This document shows positions 35,696 to 44,352 of a DNA stretch of 64,000 nt, in pieces; position 1 is the stretch's first letter; each line of letters starts with the position of its first letter. The notes under the pieces are model-generated. The model searched no databases and was not told the DNA's origin. It saw only the letters and a list, made by a program, of their open reading frames with translations. The DNA comes from Virgibacillus ndiopensis (GTDB lineage: Bacteria > Bacillota > Bacilli > Bacillales > Amphibacillaceae). The stretch lies in contig NZ_FZMZ01000005.1 of NCBI RefSeq assembly GCF_900187325.1, forward strand, positions 62,001-126,000, given 5' to 3'. A program made the position numbers and the translations under genes.

Positions 35696-35721
35696 GTCGC
35701 AGTTTCTATAAATAGCAACAA
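35696..35721 (-). repeat. Intergenic repeat module 1, copy B
   Basis: The minus strand reads TTGTTGCTATTTATAGAAAC then TGCGAC, matching 23453-23480 and 24285-24313. Relative to module 2 its orientation is opposite to that in copy A. Confidence 0.7.
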
Positions 35722-35753
35722 TTCGAAAATGGCCTTATTTTATAGTTCGTCGT

Positions 35754-36923
35754 TTAAACGATTGCTCCTTCAATAAGTAATCGATTTTCCGAAAAACGTT
35801 CAAAGCACAATGGAGATAAGTCAAGTGTTTCATAGCGTCCTGTTCGAATCAGTTCAGACAACCCTTTACCTACTGCTGGAGCTTGTTGCATCCCATGTCC
35901 GCTAAATCCACAAGCAATATAGTATCCTTTTAGTTTAGGATGCTCACCAATTATTGCATTTTGATCCTTTGTATTATAGCTATACATTCCTGCCCAACCA
36001 CCGTTTATCTTAGCTCGTTCGAAGTTGTTGATACGATGAGCTAATATGGGCCACAGTTGTTCCATAAAGAAAGATCGTTTCCAGGCAAAATCAATTCCCG
36101 GTTTTACCTTTTCAGAAAAACCAGAAAGTAGCTGTTTTCCTTCATGACGAAAGTAAACGCCTGTCGGATCAACAGTTAGCGGTAACTCATTTGTTAACGG
36201 TTCAGCAATATCAAACTGAATGATTTGTCTTTTTAATGGAACGATGGGTAATGGAAGATAGATTTTGTCACTTAATGCTGGAGCCCATGGACCGGCACTA
36301 TTAATGACGATTGGTGCATGATAGACATCCCCATTTGCCAAGCGAACACCGGTTAGTCCTTGTTTGTCGTCTTGCAATATTGTATCCACTTCCTCATATA
36401 TATAGGTTGCCCCAAGTTGTTTTGCCTTTTTTGCATAACCCTGCATGACGGAATAAGGATCCAAATACCCATCCTCCTTGCAATAAAGTCCACCTTCCAA
36501 ATCATTAATCGTTAACTCGGGAATAACGGTGAGTAGTTCTTGTTTCGTTAATAAGTCAGAAGGTACACCATATTTCCGTTGTAATTCCATTTGTTTTTTC
36601 AGCTGGTTCATCGTTTCATTCTTTGCCAAAAACAGATAGCCCCGTTGTTTAAAATAAATTTCCGTTCTCTCTCCATTAATCGCCATGTCTTCAGGGAAAG
36701 ATTTATATTTTTTAAGACTGTAACGGCTGATTTGAATATTAATTGCAGTCGTAAATAATTGTCTGATTCCACCAGCACTTCTTGGGGTAGAGGAGAATTC
36801 GTATATGGTATCTTTTTCAAATACGGTAATTTCCCCGTTATATCCATCGTTCAATAGATTAAAGGCAACGCTTGAACCGATAACACCGCCGCCAATGATG
36901 ATAATATCCGTTTTTTTTTGCAA
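35754..36923 (-). CDS. FAD-dependent amino-acid oxidoreductase (DAO family)
   Basis: A 389-residue flavoenzyme. The N-terminal dinucleotide motif DIIIIGGGVIGSSVAFNL, SAGGIRQLF, and the C-terminal AIIGEHPKLKGYYIACGFSGHGMQQAPAVGK are typical of sarcosine-oxidase/glycine-oxidase-like and dehydrogenase-beta-type members. The substrate is not determined. Neighbouring symporter and cyclodeaminase genes suggest a secondary or cyclic amino acid. I chose the TTG at 36923 because GAGGTGG lies six bases upstream. A longer reading from 36956 would run through that site. The sugar-diacid-type regulator is divergently transcribed. Confidence 0.85.
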   Translation of the reverse strand: MQKKTDIIIIGGGVIGSSVAFNLLNDGYNGEITVFEKDTIYEFSSTPRSAGGIRQLFTTAINIQISRYSLKKYKSFPEDMAINGERTEIYFKQRGYLFLAKNETMNQLKKQMELQRKYGVPSDLLTKQELLTVIPELTINDLEGGLYCKEDGYLDPYSVMQGYAKKAKQLGATYIYEEVDTILQDDKQGLTGVRLANGDVYHAPIVINSAGPWAPALSDKIYLPLPIVPLKRQIIQFDIAEPLTNELPLTVDPTGVYFRHEGKQLLSGFSEKVKPGIDFAWKRSFFMEQLWPILAHRINNFERAKINGGWAGMYSYNTKDQNAIIGEHPKLKGYYIACGFSGHGMQQAPAVGKGLSELIRTGRYETLDLSPLCFERFSENRLLIEGAIV

Positions 36924-37104
36924 CCGTACCACCTCAGATATGTTATAATTAGACAATTCCTAAGATTATATATATTTATAACTTATTTGAGAGATAAAAA
37001 TCTATGTGCAAATTAAACAAAAATATTGGTTAATTTTATACTTATTTAAATTATCTAAATTATGTTAAAATAAATATGGATATAAAAGATGGGAGGGGCG
37101 TAGT

Positions 37105-38292
37105 ATGGATAACTTCGTACAATTTGCACAAAGAGTTGTGAAAGCGGTTTCAGAAATTTCGCCATTTCCGATAAGTTTAAGTGATGATAAAGGGTATATT
37201 ATTGGAGATACAAACAGTTCCCGAATAGGGAGTTTACATAAACCTTCAATAGAAGTGATTAAATCAAATAGAGCTATTTTATATGATGACGAAAAAATAT
37301 CCAAAATGGAAAATGTTTTGCCTGGTATAGCAGTACCATTAACATTGGATTATAATACAGTAGGGGTGTTGGGGATTATCGGTGATCCGAAAGAAGTTGA
37401 TCCCTACGCAGACCTCATTAAAAAATACGTAGAGATGATGTGGCATGAAACAATAAGAACGCATATAGAAGATTTAGAGGTAAAAACAGTAGAAACATTT
37501 GTTCAATATATTTTATTAAACGAAACGGTTAATAGGGAGCGGGTTGAGCAATATTGTCGTATGCTTCAAATCGATTTTTCCTGTTATAGATATTGCATAT
37601 TAATTGATATAGGGGATTCATTATTACAAAATGTTCAGGATAAACAACAAGCATTTTCGTTCGATAATTATAAGAAAACGTTGCTTGACTGTGTAACAAG
37701 AACGTATGGCGATGATCATGCTAATATATGTGCATTTTTAAACACAGAAAAAATTGTATTATTAAAAACAGTGCAAAATGAGGAAGAATATCTTATCACA
37801 ATGAAGGAGTTTACGAATAAAAGCAAGAATTTAATGCAAATGCTTGAAGTTTATCATATTAATCAGGTTACTATAGCAGCGGGAAATATGTACTCGGCCA
37901 TTGATCGTTTAAATCAATCTTACCATGAAGCGGAATCTCTAATAAACTTTGGACAAAAGGCAGCAATTCGACCAGCTATTTATACCTATTATAATTGGAA
38001 AATACTGCTTGAAATGCTTCCCTTTCAAATTGATTCAAACATGCAAGAAAAATTATTGCAGCGGTTAATGCCACTTATAAAAGATAATGGGTTTGATGAG
38101 CTAAAGTATAATTTTATAATGTATTGTGATAACAATATGAATGTAAGTAAGACGGCAAAAGAATTATATATTCATCGTAATACACTGATTTATCGGTTAA
38201 AAAAAATTAATACAATTACAATGCTGGATACCGGCTGTTTTGAACATTGCACATTGCTATATTTAGTATTAAAAAATTATCGTAAGCTTTAA
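37105..38292 (+). CDS. CdaR/PucR-type transcriptional regulator
   Basis: A 395-residue regulator. Residues 1-140 are a sugar-diacid-recognition domain (FAQRVVKAVSEISPFPISLSDDKGYIIGDT, and PLTLDYNTVGVLGIIGDP). About 150-290 are a GGDEF-like/linker domain. The last 60 form the PucR-type helix-turn-helix (MNVSKTAKELYIHRNTLIYRLKKI). GGGAGGGG precedes the ATG. Divergent placement suggests that it controls the oxidoreductase-cyclodeaminase-symporter cluster. Confidence 0.9.
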   Translation: MDNFVQFAQRVVKAVSEISPFPISLSDDKGYIIGDTNSSRIGSLHKPSIEVIKSNRAILYDDEKISKMENVLPGIAVPLTLDYNTVGVLGIIGDPKEVDPYADLIKKYVEMMWHETIRTHIEDLEVKTVETFVQYILLNETVNRERVEQYCRMLQIDFSCYRYCILIDIGDSLLQNVQDKQQAFSFDNYKKTLLDCVTRTYGDDHANICAFLNTEKIVLLKTVQNEEEYLITMKEFTNKSKNLMQMLEVYHINQVTIAAGNMYSAIDRLNQSYHEAESLINFGQKAAIRPAIYTYYNWKILLEMLPFQIDSNMQEKLLQRLMPLIKDNGFDELKYNFIMYCDNNMNVSKTAKELYIHRNTLIYRLKKINTITMLDTGCFEHCTLLYLVLKNYRKL

Positions 38293-38296
38293 AAAA

Positions 38297-38328
38297 ATGC
38301 TTGTGCTAAAGGAGTTAGCACAAGCAAA
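38297..38328 (-). terminator. Terminator for yjcZ (minus strand)
   Basis: GCTTGTGCTAA / TTAGCACAAGC stem. The T7 run lies on the minus-strand side, so it serves the small yjcZ gene, and possibly the regulator on the other strand less well. Confidence 0.75.
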
Positions 38329-38335
38329 AAGTGAA

Positions 38336-38461
38336 TTAGCAATAAAATGCGGTCCCTACAATGATTAGAAGAATGAAAAGCACCACTATTAGCGCGAAAT
38401 TATTGTTATAACCATATCCTTGATATCCACAACCACCGTATCCACCATAACCGTATGGCAT
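38336..38461 (-). CDS. YjcZ-family sporulation protein
   Basis: A 41-residue protein, [21 protein letters not shown] followed by a hydrophobic helix ([20 protein letters not shown]). A Gly/Tyr-rich head with a single membrane-spanning tail is the YjcZ signature. AGGAGGTG sits eight bases before the ATG. Such proteins are found in spore coats or membranes. The gene is too short for most automatic calls. Confidence 0.9.
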   Translation of the reverse strand: MPYGYGGYGGCGYQGYGYNNNFALIVVLFILLIIVGTAFYC

Positions 38462-38610
38462 ACCATTTCACCTCCTGAATGTTTACAGTTATACTATATG
38501 TATAAACACACAAAATGGAATGGACGTTTTCATTAGAAAATATTAAAATATTTTGTAAGTAACACAAACGAACCTGTGCAAAACTTATAGCATCGAATAG
38601 GGGATTTAGT

Positions 38611-40293
38611 ATGTTAAACGAGAAGAGTTGGCTGAGGGAGGAGCAAATATCTTGGATTAGAGAATTTGCTTCCATTGTAACGGACTGTATATTTATTATG
38701 CGAGTTGAAAAGGATCAAACCTATCGATTTATATATGAATACGTAAATAAACCTGCAATGGAGTTAGCTAGAATTACAAGAAGAGATATAGGTAGAAGTA
38801 TTCTGGAAAGCAACTTTTCAGGAAATGGCGAATATATTCAAGAACGTTATTTAAAAGTAATAACGAGCCAACAGAAGGTATCCTATACAGATAATGTTAT
38901 ATTACCAAACGGGCATTATGAAGCACGTACACAGTTAATCCCTATTTATAATGATAATCAAAAGATTTCTTATGTTTTAGGTGTGACAGTTAATGTGAAT
39001 CAGTTGTCGGAGAAGTCGGATAATATAAAGTATTTAAATCGCTTATTTTCTATATACATGGATACCACTGATAATGGTGTTGCACTAATTGATTTTAGCG
39101 GTAAATTTATCATGATAAATGAAGCTTTTTTAAAGTTGTTTGGATACCAAAAAGCCGATTTACTGAAAATGAACTTAAAGGATTTTCAGCCACATATAAG
39201 AGAGAAATTTTTAACTTATTTTAATCTATTACAGCAAGGAGAAAGAATATTAGGCATTGAATTAGATCTCTTAACCAAAGACAAACAAACATTATATACA
39301 ACCATTAGTTTTACCCCAATCCCGGATGAAAAAGGGGAGTTTGTCGCCTTTGCTGCTATAGTTGATAATATTACAGATGAGATTAAAACAAAACAAGAAT
39401 TAACATTCACAAAAGATCGATATCGACTCATTGCTGAAAATACCCAAGACTTGGTAAGCATTATTGATAAAAATGGTATCATTCAATATGCTTCACCATC
39501 ACATACAACAATTCTAGAATATAGTCCAGAAGAGTTAGTAGGGAACGTTGTTATAGATTATATGCATTTGGAAGATAAAAAGTTATTTATGGATGATCTT
39601 TATAAAGCTGTGGAAATGGACGAGTCGACAAAACTATCTTTTCGATTAAGAAAAAAATCTGGTGAAGATCTTTGGGTAGAAACAAATATTAAACCAGTTA
39701 GAAATGAAGAAAGTTCGATAGTTCGAATTGTAACAACATCAAGAGATATTACCAAACGGATAGAAGCTTCAAATCAGTTAAAGCAATTTGCTTTTACCGA
39801 TTATCTCACAGGACTTCCTAACAGACGCGAATTTATCGATGTAATCGTTAACGAGAAGGAGCAAGTTGATCAAAAGCAAGCAGAACGAATGGCAGTTTTT
39901 TATATTGACGGTGATGGATTTAAAGAAATTAATGATACTTGTGGGCATGAAGTAGGGGATAAGTTTTTAGTTAAGATTGGTGAACGATTAAAAGGGGCCA
40001 TGCGAAAAGAAGATTTTGTAGCAAGAATTGGCGGCGATGAATTTTCTTTGTTGATGAAGAATGTAAAGAATGTAGATCAAGTGAAATATATGGCTGGTAA
40101 TATTATTCAAATTATGAAAGAACCGATACAAATTGATTCAGTAGTATTCAATACCACAGTAAGTATAGGGATTAGTATATATCCTGATGATGATAATGAT
40201 ATAGATCGAATTATGCAAAAGGCTGACAAAGCATTGTATCAAGCAAAAAGACACGGAAAGAATACTTTTTATTGTTATGGTGAAATAAAGTGA
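38611..40293 (+). CDS. Multi-PAS diguanylate cyclase (GGDEF)
   Basis: A 560-residue cytosolic sensor. Three PAS-like domains are visible: about 10-130, 135-260 (NGVALIDFSGKFIMINEAFLKLFGY) and 265-385 (DLVSIIDKNGIIQYASPSHTTILEY). A GGDEF domain follows (about 390-555) with intact GGDEF near 473. The inhibitory site RKED lies five residues before GGDEF, so product feedback should work, in contrast to the protein at 31091. There is no EAL domain. The start is the ATG after AGGGGA. Confidence 0.93.
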   Translation: MLNEKSWLREEQISWIREFASIVTDCIFIMRVEKDQTYRFIYEYVNKPAMELARITRRDIGRSILESNFSGNGEYIQERYLKVITSQQKVSYTDNVILPNGHYEARTQLIPIYNDNQKISYVLGVTVNVNQLSEKSDNIKYLNRLFSIYMDTTDNGVALIDFSGKFIMINEAFLKLFGYQKADLLKMNLKDFQPHIREKFLTYFNLLQQGERILGIELDLLTKDKQTLYTTISFTPIPDEKGEFVAFAAIVDNITDEIKTKQELTFTKDRYRLIAENTQDLVSIIDKNGIIQYASPSHTTILEYSPEELVGNVVIDYMHLEDKKLFMDDLYKAVEMDESTKLSFRLRKKSGEDLWVETNIKPVRNEESSIVRIVTTSRDITKRIEASNQLKQFAFTDYLTGLPNRREFIDVIVNEKEQVDQKQAERMAVFYIDGDGFKEINDTCGHEVGDKFLVKIGERLKGAMRKEDFVARIGGDEFSLLMKNVKNVDQVKYMAGNIIQIMKEPIQIDSVVFNTTVSIGISIYPDDDNDIDRIMQKADKALYQAKRHGKNTFYCYGEIK

Positions 40294-40322
40294 GGTCATA
40301 CACGTGTATGATCTCACTTTTT
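40290..40322. terminator. Bidirectional terminator
   Basis: GTGAGGTCATACAC / GTGTATGATCTCAC long stem with T5 on the plus strand. It overlaps the 3' end of the convergent protease gene. Confidence 0.8.
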
Positions 40323-41462
40323 GCTTTCTTTGATATCTATATTCAATATTTTTAATTGATCATTTTCATAACCTATGGTGAATGTATAGCTATACTTTTT
40401 CTTTGTAGTTTCTTGTTGATTTTGTAATTTTGTTTCTGTAGTTACGTTTACCGATGTTTTCGTATTGCCATCTTCTGAAATACTACTAGAAAACTCATCA
40501 TACACTAAATTTATAATATGAACATATTTTTCTCGGAAATCTGGATATGTTGTTTCTGCCTGCATATTACTTCCAAGTAGTGTGTACGCACCGACATAAT
40601 CACGCGTTAGAATGCTATCAAAATAGTATTCGATTAAATATTGTGCATCCTGTTTAAATTGCTCAGGATCAAAATTATTGAGAATATCAGATGTACTTGC
40701 ATAATCTAACTGATCCGTTTTAGCTGAAGTAGACCATTCTTCAATTTGTGAATGAACGGTGGTTATAGGTATGCTGAATCCAATCGTTCCATCTTCAGTA
40801 CCAACAGAATTTATTCCAATAACTTCTCCTGTTGATCGTTTTATTAATGGACCACCACTATTCCCATGGGTGATTTGGGCGGAAATTTGATAAATATCTT
40901 CATAAACAAAATTATTCAGTGAAAAATTTCGTTCTGTTCCAGAAATAATACCCAGTGTAACCGTGTTTTGAAATCCATGTGGACTACCAAGAGCAATAAC
41001 TTCGTCACCTAATTCCGTCTTATCATCCCCAGTTGCAAGTGAAAATGGAGTTTGACCTGCAAGTTGGGGGACTCGAATTACCGCTATATCAGTGTCTTCA
41101 CCGATACCAACAATTGCAGCTGGATAGATTTTAGCATTTGCTGTACGAACATAAATTGCATCAGCATCCTTAACAACATGAGCATTCGTAATTATATCGC
41201 CCTTATCATTGTAGAGAAATCCAGATCCTGTTAAGGTGCTTTTTTCATCTTGGGCTTCAATTTGCAAGACGTTTTTTTCAGCATTGTGAATAATGGTTTT
41301 TAAATCCAAAACTTGTTCATTTGTTTTTACTTTATTAATACCCGTATTGTTTATGGCTGTTTCCTCAGATTGCCATTGGTGGTGTATAAGAAATATCCCT
41401 GTTACTCCAGTGATTACAATTATGATAGATACAATGATTGGACCGTAATGTCTTTTATTCAT
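40314..41462 (-). CDS. Membrane-anchored HtrA-like serine protease lacking a PDZ domain
   Basis: A 382-residue protein with an N-terminal membrane anchor (GPIIVSIIIVITGVTGIFLI). The trypsin-like domain carries the full triad His95 (ITNAHVV), Asp125 (EDTDIAVI) and Ser202 (THGNSGGPL). HtrA proteins have PDZ domains after the protease. Here the last ~140 residues are instead a helical/NTF2-like module (YFDSILTRDYVGAYTLLG and following). The active site should face outward. It follows the zinc-ribbon membrane protein gene by 39 bases. Confidence 0.88.
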   Translation of the reverse strand: MNKRHYGPIIVSIIIVITGVTGIFLIHHQWQSEETAINNTGINKVKTNEQVLDLKTIIHNAEKNVLQIEAQDEKSTLTGSGFLYNDKGDIITNAHVVKDADAIYVRTANAKIYPAAIVGIGEDTDIAVIRVPQLAGQTPFSLATGDDKTELGDEVIALGSPHGFQNTVTLGIISGTERNFSLNNFVYEDIYQISAQITHGNSGGPLIKRSTGEVIGINSVGTEDGTIGFSIPITTVHSQIEEWSTSAKTDQLDYASTSDILNNFDPEQFKQDAQYLIEYYFDSILTRDYVGAYTLLGSNMQAETTYPDFREKYVHIINLVYDEFSSSISEDGNTKTSVNVTTETKLQNQQETTKKKYSYTFTIGYENDQLKILNIDIKESKK

Positions 41463-41501
41463 GGAAGTTCACCCCAATATTGGCTTGCTAAATAGTGTCT
41501 C

Positions 41502-42662
41502 TTATTCAGTATACCATTTAATCTTATTTACCTTTATATCAACATTTTTCTCTTTTTCATGTATATCAAAATGTGTAAATTCAAATTTTCCCGTTTCATC
41601 TGGATACAGCGTATCAGGATATACATACACCTCATTTGATAGAAATTCTTTTCCTTCTTTTGTTGTAAGTGAATATTCTATAAGTATCGAATTAATGGGA
41701 ATGGTAGCTACACTTTTGACTTGTCCCTTAACGACTAAATTTCCTTGCTCGTCACTTTCGACCTTTACAGAAACTAGCTCAATTGCATCATTTTCATTTA
41801 ATTGCTGTTCTTCAGCAGCAGTATTTATAGCTTGTTCAATACGCTGTTCTAGAGCTGTTTCGAAAGCGATTTTTTCTTTATCAATTGTTGTCTTTAAGCT
41901 TTGTAATTTATCAGAGTCAGATGCATATTTTAATCCATCTTCAACCAAAATACTTGCGTCCGAGAATTGTTTTTTGTTTAACAAATCACTTGCTTTTGAA
42001 AACGTGTAGTCAATTATTTGATTACGAATAGAAGCTGTTATTTCTTTTGCTTCATCATTTTTGATGGCGTCTGCTTCCCACAACAATATTTTCAGATCAT
42101 CAATACTTGGTTTTTTTTGCAACTCATACTTCAACTGTTCAATTTTAGTTGCTTGCCGCTGTGTAACAATCGTATTAATTAGCTCTGTTACAACAGTTCC
42201 GTTAAAATTTTTAAGCAGATTTTCAGACTCATTAATAAGTGTTAAAGCTTTTTGAAATTCTTGATTTTCTAATTGATCATTAGCATCTTTTAATTTCGAT
42301 TGAAGTTTTAGAACACTTTCCATGAAATTACTGGAAACGGCAGCTTCAGATAAATTTTCCTTATGATCTAACGCATCCTGAAACAATTGTTTTGCTTCCT
42401 TGTAATCGCCTTTAAGTGCACTTTTTTCGCCTTTTTCATAAAGTTCTTTTGCTTCAGCTGTTTGGTTTTGTAGAAATAAATAATAAATACCTGATGAAAA
42501 TATGAGAAATATCGTTAAAATTATAGGAACATACCAAAGTTTATTGAATGGCTTTTTTACTTCTAAACGGTCGTAAATATCATTTGGCAACTGATTACCA
42601 CAATTTATACAATAGAGCTCATCTTCTTTAATTTTTGTGCCACAATAAGGACAATGAGGCAT
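41502..42662 (-). CDS. Zinc-ribbon membrane protein with long coiled/TPR-like ectodomain
   Basis: A 386-residue protein. The N-terminal zinc ribbon has two CxxC pairs (CPYCGTKIKEDELYCINCG), then a single helix (LWYVPIILTIFLIFSSGIYYLFL) and an extracellular part of helical repeats (AKELYEKGEKSALKGDYKEAKQLFQDAL, and ASDLLNKKQFSDASILVEDGLKYA). The C-terminal ~90 residues look like a beta domain (LVVKGQVKSVATIPINSILIEYSL). The start is the ATG at 42662. It is probably cotranscribed with the protease at 40314, and may sense or present substrates to it (inference). Confidence 0.8.
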   Translation of the reverse strand: MPHCPYCGTKIKEDELYCINCGNQLPNDIYDRLEVKKPFNKLWYVPIILTIFLIFSSGIYYLFLQNQTAEAKELYEKGEKSALKGDYKEAKQLFQDALDHKENLSEAAVSSNFMESVLKLQSKLKDANDQLENQEFQKALTLINESENLLKNFNGTVVTELINTIVTQRQATKIEQLKYELQKKPSIDDLKILLWEADAIKNDEAKEITASIRNQIIDYTFSKASDLLNKKQFSDASILVEDGLKYASDSDKLQSLKTTIDKEKIAFETALEQRIEQAINTAAEEQQLNENDAIELVSVKVESDEQGNLVVKGQVKSVATIPINSILIEYSLTTKEGKEFLSNEVYVYPDTLYPDETGKFEFTHFDIHEKEKNVDIKVNKIKWYTE

Positions 42663-42846
42663 GTTAAAACCTACTTTCAAATGTGGATAAGAATTTTTAG
42701 ATTTTTAATGGTACGAATACCTTGATTTTAACATATTTTTGCTTTCTTTAGCACGAGAATATTGGTATGATAGTTGAAGATAATGCTATATTTATTACAA
42801 TCTTTAGGGGTTGTTTTGCTACTACATATTTAGGGGGTGTCACACT

Positions 42847-42927
42847 ATGTGGGAAACTGCTTTTGGGATTATTTGTCTAGGACTCGTAGTACTATTTATT
42901 GGTTACTGCGTTTTTGATAATGAGTAA
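42847..42927 (+). CDS. 26-residue membrane peptide
   Basis: ATG at 42847 with AGGGGGTG about nine bases upstream. The peptide is essentially one helix (MWETAFGIICLGLVVLFIGY) ending in CVFDNE. A good terminator follows at once, which supports it as a real transcription unit. The family is unknown. It resembles in style the tiny accessory subunits of membrane complexes. Confidence 0.6.
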   Translation: MWETAFGIICLGLVVLFIGYCVFDNE

Positions 42928-42937
42928 CGTAATAGAG

Positions 42938-42967
42938 AAAAGGCCGGACATAGTAGCCCGGCCTTTT
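42938..42967. terminator. Bidirectional terminator
   Basis: AAAAGGCCGG / CCGGCCTTTT stem between the 26-residue gene and the convergent signal peptidase gene. Confidence 0.85.
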
Positions 42968-42971
42968 AAAC

Positions 42972-43556
42972 TTATCTCGTCATTGACCAATCATCAAATG
43001 GATAAATAATAAATTCTGATCTGCCAATAATGTCTTCTTCATTAATTAAACCTAGACCATTCCTGCTATCTCTACTGATGGCACGATTATCTCCCATCAC
43101 AAAATATTTATCCTTTTTCACTGTAATAGGACCAAAATTGCCAGTATTATTAATTGCCTCATCACTAATAAATGTTTCTGTATATTTTTCACCATTTATA
43201 TATAATTGATGATTCCTCATTTCAACAGTTTCCCCAGGTAATGCTATAACTCTTTTCACGTAGTTTTTAATAGGACGCTGAATAATGATAATATCTCCAC
43301 GATCAGGTTCACCGATTAAATAAACAAATTTATTGAAAATTACTCTTTCTCCATCCTCAAGTGTAGGGTACATGCTGTCACCCTCAACAATAGAAGTTGC
43401 AAATACAAATGTTCTTAAGAAAAAAGCAAGTAATATTGCAATAAATATAGCTTTTGCCCATTCTAACCATTCGTTTTTCTTTTTAGTTTCAACCAAAGAA
43501 GACATCCTTTCTTTGAAGTTCGATTCATTTACTATAGTATCCTGTATAGGAGACAT
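42972..43556 (-). CDS. Signal peptidase I
   Basis: A 194-residue membrane-bound serine protease that removes signal peptides. One N-terminal helix (KAIFIAILLAFFLRTFVFA) precedes the catalytic Ser61 (EGDSMYPTL) and Lys101 (YVKRVIALPGE). MGDNRAISRDSRNGLG is the conserved box E. The length matches SipS/SipT-type enzymes. The ribosome site is distant (AGAGGT about 13 bases before the ATG). A second in-frame ATG (residue 18) lies directly against GAAAGG, so the exact start is uncertain. Confidence 0.92.
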   Translation of the reverse strand: MSPIQDTIVNESNFKERMSSLVETKKKNEWLEWAKAIFIAILLAFFLRTFVFATSIVEGDSMYPTLEDGERVIFNKFVYLIGEPDRGDIIIIQRPIKNYVKRVIALPGETVEMRNHQLYINGEKYTETFISDEAINNTGNFGPITVKKDKYFVMGDNRAISRDSRNGLGLINEEDIIGRSEFIIYPFDDWSMTR

Positions 43557-43580
43557 GGTATAGTCGAATACCTCTAGACA

Positions 43581-43940
43581 TTATTCAATATTCATTTGTT
43601 TCGCTTTTGCTAATTCCTTCAGCGTTGCTATCATATTTTTTTGATAGGATTGGTTTGTGTCTAATTGTAAGCCAATCTCAAGGTGGTTACGATAAGATTT
43701 TGTCCAGCTAACCTTACCTAAAGCATGAAAAGGAACAGAATTTAATGTGAATGCTAATTTAACTTCCATTTCCTTTGATAATACAATATTATTTTTGCAT
43801 TTTATTTTAGCACCTTGATTACTTACATCCAAAAGGAGAACACTGATGGTAACTGTATCATGTTCATTTAGCTTTGTTAAAGCCCCATTTATAGGCTCAT
43901 CAAAAGAATAGCGGAGAGGCTCATTTCGTTTAAAATACAT
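43581..43940 (-). CDS. PilZ domain protein
   Basis: A 119-residue single-domain protein. The c-di-GMP-binding elements are the N-terminal Arg pair (FKRNEPLRYSF) and DVSNQGAKI (D-x-S-x-x-G). The rest is the usual beta barrel (MEVKLAFTLNSVPFHALGKVSWTKSYRNHLEIGLQL). The Arg spacing is one residue longer than the consensus RxxxR, so binding should be tested. It starts at the ATG seven bases from GGAG, upstream of the signal peptidase gene. Confidence 0.8.
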   Translation of the reverse strand: MYFKRNEPLRYSFDEPINGALTKLNEHDTVTISVLLLDVSNQGAKIKCKNNIVLSKEMEVKLAFTLNSVPFHALGKVSWTKSYRNHLEIGLQLDTNQSYQKNMIATLKELAKAKQMNIE

Positions 43941-44122
43941 CACTTTTCTCCTTCGTTAGAGTCTATATAAAAAATACCATTTATCGTTACATAATAATAG
44001 TCTTTTGCCTGTATAAATAATGTAAAATAAAGTGAACGAAATGCTTGGCATTATTTATTTAACTATGCTAAAGTTAACTATATCGAACACAAGTACGAAA
44101 AGGAGGTTGTAAAAAAATAGTA

Positions 44123-44290
44123 ATGTGCGCTACAGATAAGCTTTTAGACCGAATTGAATTTTTACGAAATAAAATGACCGAGATAGCTTTGAATAAAGGT
44201 TTTACAAGTGTAGAATCAATTGCTATCAGTCAGGAATTGGATAGACTTTTAAATTTATACAACGATGTTAAGCAATCCCAAAAACAATAA
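44123..44290 (+). CDS. Spo0E-like sporulation phosphatase
   Basis: A 55-residue helical hairpin protein, MCATDKLLDRIEFLRNKM...ESIAISQELDRLLNLY. The SQELDxLL signature is diagnostic of Spo0E-family aspartyl phosphatases, which remove phosphate from Spo0A~P and delay sporulation. AGGAGGTT lies about 14 bases upstream of the ATG, an unusually long spacing that could make translation weak. Confidence 0.88.
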   Translation: MCATDKLLDRIEFLRNKMTEIALNKGFTSVESIAISQELDRLLNLYNDVKQSQKQ

Positions 44291-44352
44291 AAGGTGGGAT
44301 ATACACACTAGTGCAATTCTGTAATAGGTGCATCATCCCTACACATTTTTCG

